Source: an uncultured Collinsella sp.
Lineage (GTDB): Bacteria > Actinomycetota > Coriobacteriia > Coriobacteriales > Coriobacteriaceae
Direction: 5' to 3'
Length of the DNA stretch: 9,433 nt
Assembly (NCBI GenBank): GCA_900551195.1
Contig: URVD01000055.1
Coordinates: 1-9,433, forward strand
Every line of letters begins with the position of its first letter. Within the stretch, counting starts at the first letter, position 1. The position numbers and the translations under genes are program-made. Below are positions 1 through 5,486 of the stretch, one piece after another. Under the pieces are notes generated by a model, which made no database searches, was not told where the DNA came from, and saw only the letters and a program-made list of their open reading frames with translations.

Positions 1-847
1 GGGGGACATAGCCGGCCGGCGCCTTCGTTTCAACTAGGTAGTATGCCGTGTTGGGCAGAAGTGTTGCTTGCGCCCGACCGTTGCTGTCCATCTGGATGGT
101 GCCGACATGCGCGCCGCTGGCGCTCTCAAAAACATCGAATGTTGCCCCGTCAAACTGATAAGTATTGTTTCCGCTGGTAATGGCAGCGTTTGCAGACTGC
201 TTTTGGAAGGAAACAGAGACCGCCGGCAGTACATAGAGCATGTCTTGACGTTTGCTGCCGCCCGATACGGCTCCTAGATAGCGTCGCGCGCGGTGCGGAG
301 CGGCTTTGATGCTTCCTGATTTTGCGCTGTCGTGGAGCCACCGCGCCGCCGCCACGACTTCATTGTCAGTGGTAAAGTGCCCACTCTTGGTTTTGCCCTG
401 AGCGGTCGTGTAGGAGTAGGTGCCGTCGACATGGGTAGTGCCGTTGAGCATCCATACGGCAAGCTGGGTGGCGGCGCGGGCGCGATCGGGTGAAAGATGG
501 TAACCGCCAAACGACGTGGCGGTAGGATATCCGTGACAAACGATTGCCGCGAACTCGTCGTCGAGCCACACCCAGCCTTGATCAAAGTTGAGCCATGGGC
601 CGCCCGGCTTGGTGGGGCCGGGGCGCTCCTGGTTCATGCAGTAGGCAATCGAGGCGTCTTGAGCTTCATACTTGCCGATGAAGAAGGGCCCACAATCATC
701 GCTAATAGTGCGGAAGCCGAGCTGGTCGTAGCCATCGACGGCAAATGCGGCTCCCGGTGTCAGGCAGCCGAAAAGCAGGAAGAGGAGCAGGAGCAGCGGA
801 CCTGTTGCGATTGCGCTGTGGACAGAGTGCGTGGGTGCGTTGGACAT
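1..847 (-). CDS. Thioester-domain (TED) / SpaA-like surface adhesin, N-terminal part
   Basis: The frame is open from ATG at 847 to the window edge (282 codons), so the C-terminus, including any sortase signal, is outside. AAGGAG lies five bases before the ATG. Residues 1-36 form a signal peptide: a leucine-rich core at 17-30 and a probable cleavage site after AFA (34-36). Residues about 40-200 look like a thioester domain. C70 in IAYCMNQE and Q128 in TQLAVWML match the Cys and Gln motifs known to form an internal thioester in Gram-positive adhesins, which lets them bind host amines covalently. Residues about 208-282 resemble a SpaA/Cna-B prealbumin-like fold: K216, GATFDVF at 234-240, and VETKAPAGY at 272-280 carrying the usual catalytic Glu (E273). 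Two further cysteines, C52 and C104, could form a disulfide. The likely role is a cell-surface or pilus-tip adhesin. Domain calls are by eye; the substrate is unknown. Confidence 0.85.
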   Translation of the reverse strand, partial: MSNAPTHSVHSAIATGPLLLLLFLLFGCLTPGAAFAVDGYDQLGFRTISDDCGPFFIGKYEAQDASIAYCMNQERPGPTKPGGPWLNFDQGWVWLDDEFAAIVCHGYPTATSFGGYHLSPDRARAATQLAVWMLNGTTHVDGTYSYTTAQGKTKSGHFTTDNEVVAAARWLHDSAKSGSIKAAPHRARRYLGAVSGGSKRQDMLYVLPAVSVSFQKQSANAAITSGNNTYQFDGATFDVFESASGAHVGTIQMDSNGRAQATLLPNTAYYLVETKAPAGYVP

Positions 848-1101
848 GGCTGCTCCTTATCCCTCGTGCGCCGCATGGGGAGGTTGCGACGCGTAGGATG
901 AGGCTACCCCCGAGGTTCATGCGGGTAAGTACCGGAGCCTGACCAAAAGCTTGCCCGATTTCTGACAAATCGAGCTCAAATACAACAATCAGATAAAAAT
1001 GCAGGTAGAAGATGGTAAGAAAAGAAAGACAAAGGTCCTCATCTCCACAATTGGCGCGGTTTTCAAACGATTCTCCACAGCTAAAACAAGCATCGACACC
1101 C
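848..1101. other. Intergenic region with no gene seen
   Basis: This gap separates the minus-strand adhesin start from the plus-strand tRNA promoter. It should contain the adhesin promoter, but I found no convincing -35/-10 pair. Short open frames here have no ribosome binding site and no recognisable protein. Base composition becomes AT-rich from about 970 to 1060. Confidence 0.5.
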
Positions 1102-1131
1102 TTGTATCGAACAAGACAACCGCGTTATACT
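1102..1131 (+). promoter_or_regulatory. Predicted sigma70-type promoter of tRNA-Gly
   Basis: TTGTAT (1102-1107) and TATACT (1126-1131) are 18 bases apart. The -10 matches the consensus at 5 of 6 positions; the -35 matches only at the first three. Transcription would start a few bases before the mature tRNA at 1145. Placement and orientation support the call. Confidence 0.55.
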
Positions 1132-1144
1132 ATCCCCCACATAT

Positions 1145-1219
1145 GCGGGCATCGCCAAGTGGTAAGGCATCAGCTTCCCAAGCTGACACTCGCGGGTTCG
1201 AGTCCCGTTGCCCGCTCCA
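1145..1219 (+). tRNA. tRNA-Gly (anticodon CCC)
   Basis: A full cloverleaf folds by hand. The acceptor stem GCGGGCA (1145-1151) pairs with TGCCCGC (1209-1215). The D stem is GCC/GGC (1154-1156, 1166-1168). The anticodon stem is TCAGC/GCTGA with loop TTCCCAA, anticodon CCC at 1177-1179. The T stem GCGGG/CCCGT (one G-T pair) encloses TTCGAGT. The discriminator is T1216 and CCA is encoded at 1217-1219. It decodes GGG glycine codons. It stands alone with its own promoter and terminator and marks the left boundary of the accessory genes that follow. Confidence 0.97.
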
Positions 1220-1230
1220 GTTAAGAGCAC

Positions 1231-1263
1231 AAGCACGGCACCATCACGGTGCCGTGCTTTTTT
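1231..1263 (+). terminator. Intrinsic terminator of the tRNA-Gly unit
   Basis: A 10-bp perfect stem (1233-1242 with 1248-1257, GCACGGCACC against GGTGCCGTGC) has a 5-base loop. It is followed at once by six T residues (1258-1263). It lies 11 bases after the encoded CCA. The opposite strand has no T-run after the hairpin, so it acts for plus-strand transcription. Confidence 0.9.
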
Positions 1264-1270
1264 CAATAAA

Positions 1271-1290
1271 GTGCTGGGATTCGAACCCGA
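1271..1290 (-). repeat. tRNA T-arm-like fragment, opposite strand
   Basis: Read on the minus strand this is TCGGGTTCGAATCCCAG, the universal T-arm pattern GGGTTCGAATCCC. The rest of a tRNA cannot be folded around it. It differs from the tRNA-Gly T-arm by one internal base over the CGGGTTCGA-TCCC core. It may be the remnant of a second tRNA or of an att site; see findings. Confidence 0.4.
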
Positions 1291-1318
1291 CAGGGTGCGA
1301 GCGTTAATCAAATGTCCA

Positions 1319-1336
1319 AGTGTGAATTCTCACACT
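1319..1336. repeat. Short perfect inverted repeat
   Basis: Arms AGTGTGA and TCACACT are separated by ATTC. No T-run follows on either strand, so it is not a standard terminator. It lies between the tRNA unit and the end of the specificity gene. A second, looser pair, GCCGTTAA (1339-1346) and TTAACGGC (1397-1404), lies between it and the stop of the specificity gene. Function unknown; an operator or an mRNA 3'-end hairpin of the RM operon are options. Confidence 0.4.
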
Positions 1337-1422
1337 ATGCCGTTAACCAACTTACTACGATACGCGTTGCATTTTGTTTGTGTTGAGGCTATAGGCTTAA
1401 CGGCGGTTAAAAGGTCGCCTCA

Positions 1423-2823
1423 CTAGGTGTTGGAGACAACCTTCTCGATGGCGATATCGACCTGCTCCTGTGCCAGCTTGGTAGCCTCGTTCTCAAGTTG
1501 GTCAGCCTTGGCCGAGGTGCTCACGCTCCTGTCCATAAGGTCGGCGATGGCAGATTCGACGTCCGCGCCAAGACGGGGAACGCGAATTTTTTTGATATCG
1601 ATAGGGCTAAGTTGAGGCACCGAGGTTCCGTATGCGCAACGAACGACCGACGGCCTGCCAACGGTGGGACTGTTCAGAAAAGCAAGCAGGTAGCCAGTTC
1701 GAATCTTTGTAACGTCGGGATAGATTCTCAGCAGATGGTTGCTGCCAAACATTCCCTCATGATTCTCCGTGAGCAAAAGAGCTCGTCCTAGGATGCCGTA
1801 CTTTTGACCAGAACATGCCATGACGAGAGTTCCCGGCTTTAGGATGTAACGCTCCCAGTTTTTAATGAGCTTGGCGTAAACAAATTTTGTCGGTTGAGTG
1901 TTAACGTCAAAGACCTCGGACACACCCACAAAGGGAACGTTGGAATCGCCATAAAACCGCTTGAAGCGAGGAAGCTCTTCGACGTCCTCTACAAGTTCAG
2001 CAAGTGGCGCATACTCCATTACGTCAACCAATGAGTCTACGGCGCTTATAGAGCCGGCATAACTGTCAGCATCAAGGCGCGATCTGTTGTCAATAACTTT
2101 GGATAAACTCACCACGCATGTTCCTGCAGGACTTTCTGCCTCACAAGCAATACCGACCTCCTTCTCCAACAGCTTAAACGCCCCGTCCCGCAGCTTCCAG
2201 GCCTCGCCGCGCAGGCGCACAGCCTCGGCAGCTTTGTCGCCGATGGCTTTGCGCGTGGCCGCATCGGGCATGATGACCGGAAACTCGTTGGCGTGGGCCA
2301 CCTCGATGTGCTTGATCATGTGACCGTACTGAGACGCTCGTGCGATCTGCTTGAAGAAGTCCGTCTTCATATACGCGTAGAGCCAGCCGTACTCGTCTTG
2401 GTCCTTCGGCTCGATGCGCAACAGGTCGTCCGTGATGACCTTGTTCAGGTGATGCGGGTACACGGCGGTAACGTTGCCCACCACGCCCGAGCGCGAAAGC
2501 AGCAGCCAATCCTGATTGACGAATCTAGAATCAGCCTGGGGCACGAAAGGCGCGGCGAGCCACTTCCTCACTCGGGGAAAGTCCTCGAACACCTGGCCGG
2601 CGGTAAAGAAGGGTAGCCCTTTGCCTTCCGGCACGGTATACCCCGTCAGTCTGCTCGGCTGCCAAATGTCGGTAAGGTCACCGAGCCTCTTGTGGTTGTC
2701 GCACTGGTTGGCAAGGCGTACGAAGCCGTACCCGTCGCGCAGGTAGGTTGACGCCTCGAGCCTCACGTCGCCGCCCAGCACGGTGGAAAGTCGGACGCTC
2801 TTCACCAAAGGCGCGATCGTCAT
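1423..2823 (-). CDS. hsdS: Restriction-modification specificity subunit (HsdS-like, two TRDs)
   Basis: The protein has 466 residues. It supplies DNA sequence recognition for the fused nuclease-methyltransferase encoded just upstream. Architecture: target-recognition domain 1 at about 15-185, a central helix at about 187-224, TRD2 at about 240-415, and a distal helix at about 419-462. Repeated TRD-helix units are the hallmark of S subunits. TRD cues include the QYGHMIKHI stretch (165-173) and its counterpart YGTSVPQLSPIDI (398-410), each just before a helix. An upstream in-frame ATG exists at 2838, but the ATG at 2823 is preferred: it overlaps the upstream stop as ATGA and has GGAGG eight bases before it. 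The second half of the gene is visibly less GC-rich than the first, suggesting TRD exchange. Seven A residues in a row encode K411-K412. The DNA sequence recognised cannot be read from the protein. Confidence 0.9.
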   Translation of the reverse strand: MTIAPLVKSVRLSTVLGGDVRLEASTYLRDGYGFVRLANQCDNHKRLGDLTDIWQPSRLTGYTVPEGKGLPFFTAGQVFEDFPRVRKWLAAPFVPQADSRFVNQDWLLLSRSGVVGNVTAVYPHHLNKVITDDLLRIEPKDQDEYGWLYAYMKTDFFKQIARASQYGHMIKHIEVAHANEFPVIMPDAATRKAIGDKAAEAVRLRGEAWKLRDGAFKLLEKEVGIACEAESPAGTCVVSLSKVIDNRSRLDADSYAGSISAVDSLVDVMEYAPLAELVEDVEELPRFKRFYGDSNVPFVGVSEVFDVNTQPTKFVYAKLIKNWERYILKPGTLVMACSGQKYGILGRALLLTENHEGMFGSNHLLRIYPDVTKIRTGYLLAFLNSPTVGRPSVVRCAYGTSVPQLSPIDIKKIRVPRLGADVESAIADLMDRSVSTSAKADQLENEATKLAQEQVDIAIEKVVSNT

Positions 2824-4799
2824 TGGTCTCGCCTCCATTCAAAGAAGGCGCCGGCGATCGCCATCGTCTCGTCGTCCACCACGCGCTCCTTCGAGGTGTG
2901 GCTGCTCTCCTCTTCGGAGCCCACGTTGCCCGTCACCGCGGTGGTCTGCTCCTGCACAATGGGGTAGCCGTCATCGTCGCGTACATAGGTGGTCTGACCA
3001 CGCTTGTCGTGCCCTACGTGGTCACAGATGGCCATAAATATCTTGTAATCCTGGAAGGTACCGTCCTTGCAGTATGCCTCTTCCTCACTGTCCCAGCGTC
3101 TCAGCACAAGGACGGATGTCTGCACGCCCACGTTGGGTTGGAACGCATCCGGGTGCATGTCTACCGAACCCAGGATCTGCGCATGGCGCAAAATCCACTG
3201 GCGCACGTAGCCCAGACCCGGGTTGCCCAGGATGCCGTTGGGAATGACGAGCGCCGCCACACCCACGCCGGGCTCAAGCAGGCGGATACACCGCTCGATG
3301 AAGAGGATCTCGGGCGGCTGAGATGAGAAGAGCTTGGGTTCCATGCTCCACTCGGCATCTTCCTCGGACCACGACCAGGTGTGTCCAAGGTCGAAGGATT
3401 CCAGAATCGCCGGGTCTTCGATAGGAATCTTGGAGCCAAAAGGTGGGTTGGTCATAATCGCCGTAACGCCGTGCCCCGGCTGCAGCGCCTTATTTGCCGC
3501 AATGTCGGCGGCGTCCAGGCGCAGCGCCTTTTGCAGTTTGGGTTCAAAGCCCGAGAACGGCTCGAGCGAGTTGGCGTGGAACAGCTGTCCGGTGCCGTCG
3601 TTGTTCATAACCATATTCATCTTGGAGGCACGCACTAGGATGGGATCAAAGTCGATGCCCACGATATGCTTGGACAGGAACTCGCGCTTGCGCGCGATCA
3701 GAGCCTCTTGCTTGGCTGCTTTGCTGCGCCCGCTCACCTCGACGGAGTCTCTGATCTTCTCAAGCACGTAATTCATGGCCGTGACCAAAAAGCCGCAGGT
3801 GCCCATGGCGGGGTCGAGGATGACGTCGTTTTCGGACGGGTCGACCATCCGCACCATCATGTGGCACATGTTGCGCGGCGTGAAGAACTGGCCCTTGTCA
3901 CCACGCAGGTTGGAGCCCACGATTGTCTCGTACGCGTGGCCCTTAACGTCCACGTCGCTCTCGAGCAGGGAATACATTTGCAGCTGCGCCACGATGTAGG
4001 CGAGCACATCGTCGGTTAATGCGATGCGCTCGTCGGCCTTGAAGATGGTCTCGTACGACTGCTTGACGTTTCCAAAGAGTGCCTCGATGCGCTTGCGGCA
4101 CTTCTTCTTACCCGCGGCGCCCTGGCGCTCGGTTGGCGTGATGTAGAACGTTGGCGTCTCGGAGTCGCGCTCATCCTGGATTTTGCAGAAGATGATCTTG
4201 AGCAGTTCAAGGAATGCCTCGGCCTTTTGGATGCCTTGGTTTCCGGCGATGTAGTTGTGACAGCGGCGGAACGAGTACAGCAGCGAGTCACTGGCGGCGG
4301 GGCGCAACTGGTCGAAGCGCGGCGCGTCGTCGGGTACCTCGCCACCAGCATGTGGCAGATCGGGCACGGCCTCGGGGCCGCGCTTGCCGGCATCGTCCAC
4401 CACGTAACGGAAGGTAAGCAACTCGTCGCCGTTGGTCCACATGCCATAGGTCGAGTTCATGCAGGCAGACGCATAGGAGTGCATTTGATCTACGCCGTCT
4501 TTTTTGCCTTTGGCCTTGGTCTTGGGGTCTTTGCACTCGACGATGATGTGGATGTTTTCCTGGGTGTGCGCTTTTCCCGGCTCCCAGATGGCGACGTCGA
4601 CCGCTTTTCGGTTGCTGCCGAACTTGATCGACTCCTCGACCCCGATCTGCTCCTTCTTGTAACCGTACTCACGCACGAGGGACTTTAGGATTTCCTGGCG
4701 CACTCGCTCCTCGGGGGTGTCCCTGCGCTGCGTCACGCCGTCGATGAAGTCCAGTATAGTCTCCGGCTGGATGACCGAAGTCTTGCTCACTTGCGACAT
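2820..4799 (-). CDS. Fused PD-(D/E)XK nuclease / N6-adenine DNA methyltransferase (RM subunit)
   Basis: The protein has 659 residues. Residues about 28-130 resemble the HsdR N-terminal nuclease fold: VDVAIW (67-72, D68) followed by VECKD (87-91, E88 and K90) gives the D...ExK catalytic pattern, and DQMHSYA (104-110) fits the QxxxY-type motif. Residues about 240-570 form the HsdM-type methyltransferase: GQFFTPRN (303-310, motif X), DPAMGTCGF (329-337, SAM-binding motif I) and TNPPFG (450-455, motif IV, adenine-N6 type). The likely role is to cut unmodified foreign DNA and methylate host DNA as a complex with the downstream S subunit. No helicase/translocase gene lies in the window, so this resembles BcgI-like type IIB rather than type I. 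The ATG shares one base with the stop of the upstream small gene (TAATG), and its own stop overlaps the S start, pointing to translational coupling. Many databases would label it simply HsdM. Confidence 0.9.
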   Translation of the reverse strand: MSQVSKTSVIQPETILDFIDGVTQRRDTPEERVRQEILKSLVREYGYKKEQIGVEESIKFGSNRKAVDVAIWEPGKAHTQENIHIIVECKDPKTKAKGKKDGVDQMHSYASACMNSTYGMWTNGDELLTFRYVVDDAGKRGPEAVPDLPHAGGEVPDDAPRFDQLRPAASDSLLYSFRRCHNYIAGNQGIQKAEAFLELLKIIFCKIQDERDSETPTFYITPTERQGAAGKKKCRKRIEALFGNVKQSYETIFKADERIALTDDVLAYIVAQLQMYSLLESDVDVKGHAYETIVGSNLRGDKGQFFTPRNMCHMMVRMVDPSENDVILDPAMGTCGFLVTAMNYVLEKIRDSVEVSGRSKAAKQEALIARKREFLSKHIVGIDFDPILVRASKMNMVMNNDGTGQLFHANSLEPFSGFEPKLQKALRLDAADIAANKALQPGHGVTAIMTNPPFGSKIPIEDPAILESFDLGHTWSWSEEDAEWSMEPKLFSSQPPEILFIERCIRLLEPGVGVAALVIPNGILGNPGLGYVRQWILRHAQILGSVDMHPDAFQPNVGVQTSVLVLRRWDSEEEAYCKDGTFQDYKIFMAICDHVGHDKRGQTTYVRDDDGYPIVQEQTTAVTGNVGSEEESSHTSKERVVDDETMAIAGAFFEWRRDQ

Positions 4800-5026
4800 T
4801 ACGATTCCGTCCTTCCAACCTTGGTGTTGGTATCAACGCGTGCGGGGCCGCCCGATGCGACGCCCATCTCGCGGCTAATCAAATCTTTAAGAAATCCCTG
4901 CTTGTTTTCCTGTGCGGAGAGGAATGACCAAATCTCCTCTTCGGCGGGATAGAACCGCAGACAGAACTGCTGGGTCTTGTCGTGCTTGTACTTACGATCG
5001 GCTCGCTTCTGAGCTTCTGACGGCAT
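4799..5026 (-). CDS. Small ribbon-helix-helix-like protein, putative regulator of the RM operon
   Basis: The protein has 75 residues and is highly charged at the N-terminus. The pattern fits a ribbon-helix-helix (Arc/MetJ-type) domain: a strand at about 19-26 (QQFCLRFY), helix A at about 28-39 and helix B at about 41-54 (NKQGFLKDLISREM). An in-frame ATG at 5044 would add six residues, but it has no Shine-Dalgarno sequence and almost no leader after the predicted promoter. The ATG at 5026 has GGGAGG four bases upstream, so it is preferred. It is the first gene of the operon and directly follows a promoter filled with palindromes, which suggests it binds there and controls its own operon. That role is inferred. 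The fold assignment is by eye, and the tail (55-75) is probably disordered. Confidence 0.75.
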   Translation of the reverse strand: MPSEAQKRADRKYKHDKTQQFCLRFYPAEEEIWSFLSAQENKQGFLKDLISREMGVASGGPARVDTNTKVGRTES

Positions 5027-5065
5027 GGCACCTCCCAAGGACATAGCTTAGCCATAATAGGAATT

Positions 5066-5094
5066 AGTATAGGTCTACACCTATATGTAGACAA
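5066..5094 (-). promoter_or_regulatory. Predicted promoter of the RM operon
   Basis: On the minus strand TTGTCT (5094-5089) and TATACT (5071-5066) are exactly 17 bases apart. The matches to the sigma70 consensus are 4 of 6 and 5 of 6. The predicted start of transcription near 5059 gives a leader of about 30 bases before the ATG at 5026. The spacer consists almost wholly of overlapping inverted repeats. Confidence 0.7.
5068..5092. promoter_or_regulatory. Nested inverted repeats, putative operator
   Basis: Two perfect 7-bp inverted repeats overlap. TATAGGT (5068-5074) pairs with ACCTATA (5079-5085). GTCTACA (5073-5079) pairs with TGTAGAC (5086-5092). They fill the spacer and touch both promoter hexamers, so a bound protein would block RNA polymerase. 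Ribbon-helix-helix dimers commonly bind repeats of this size; the neighbouring small gene is the obvious candidate. Confidence 0.65.
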
Positions 5095-5158
5095 GCAAAA
5101 TATCACGAATCAGCAGGTAAAGGATGATTTTTAATTAAAGAAATAGAAGCCAACAAAT

Positions 5159-5193
5159 GTAAAAACGGCCTCTAAGACATTGGACGTTTTTAC
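5159..5193. repeat. A/T-tract inverted repeat, possible terminator
   Basis: GTAAAAACG (5159-5167) pairs with CGTTTTTAC (5185-5193) around a 17-base loop. The A-tract and T-tract sit inside the arms, so the structure is symmetric and could act weakly on either strand. It could end transcripts coming from the AlbA/GHKL gene before they enter the RM promoter. Confidence 0.35.
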
Positions 5194-5236
5194 GGTTGAG
5201 GAAGGTGGAGCTTGAGAAATGATCCGCCATGAGCGC

Positions 5237-5275
5237 TCCCTGCCGCTCGTGCATGGAGTGGCAGGGAACTATTTT
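5237..5275 (+). terminator. Strong hairpin followed by a T-run, orphan terminator candidate
   Basis: A 12-bp stem (5237-5248 with 5256-5267, one G-T pair) has a 7-base loop; its base is TCCCTGCC against GGCAGGGA. On the plus strand ACTA and then five T residues follow. No plus-strand gene upstream needs it. On the minus strand no T-run follows. It may be the 3' end of an unannotated small RNA or simply an mRNA hairpin. Confidence 0.4.
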
Positions 5276-5412
5276 TGTTGTATGAGACTGCCGTCTCGCA
5301 AGGTTGCAATGCCCGATTGGATGTCGACTTCAGTTGGATCAACCATATGCGCTGTTGCCTGACGCTGCGCGATGCCAGACGACGGAGGATGCGTCCTATC
5401 ACGACTGGTAGT

Positions 5413-5458
5413 CAGGCACATTCTGGGCTAGTTGCGAACTTGGCTTGGAATGTGCCTG
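5413..5458. repeat. 11-bp inverted repeat after the AlbA/GHKL gene
   Basis: CAGGCACATTC (5413-5423) is the exact reverse complement of GAATGTGCCTG (5448-5458), with a 24-base spacer. It begins 29 bases past the stop codon at 5487. There is no T-run, so it is not a canonical terminator, but it could form an mRNA 3'-end hairpin or mark a recombination or protein-binding site. Confidence 0.45.
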
Positions 5459-5486
5459 TTTGGCAGAATCGAAATCGCGAGCCATA

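Larger units (their letters stand above)
5095..5486. other. Non-coding gap with inverted repeats
   Basis: No open frame here has both a ribosome binding site and a recognisable protein. The first 65 bases are AT-rich. Three inverted repeats are present and listed separately (5159-5193, 5237-5267, 5413-5458). The gap separates the RM operon from the AlbA/GHKL gene, both transcribed leftward, and should contain the 3' end of the latter's transcript. Confidence 0.5.

Noticed and set aside
497..901. Open frame of 134 codons on the plus strand
   Set aside because: It is antisense to the thioester-domain adhesin, whose signal peptide and motifs are convincing in the other strand.
1231..1263. Bidirectional terminator serving the RM operon as well
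   Set aside because: On the minus strand the hairpin is not followed by a T-run; only the plus-strand reading fits a terminator.
1081..1311. Open frame antisense to tRNA-Gly containing NGTRTRE and GSNPS peptides
   Set aside because: These peptides are typical false translations of tRNA T-arm sequences, one from each strand; there is no protein gene here.
2824..2838. Longer start of the specificity gene at 2838
   Set aside because: There is no ribosome binding site upstream, whereas the ATG at 2823 has GGAGG and the common ATGA overlap.
2748..3326. Open frame of 192 codons on the plus strand
   Set aside because: It is antisense to the fused RM gene, low-complexity in composition and without a ribosome binding site or domain.
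5190..5402. Possible small minus-strand gene of 70 codons in the gap
   Set aside because: It starts with GTG, has no Shine-Dalgarno sequence and no recognisable protein pattern; the hairpin at 5237-5267 lies inside it.
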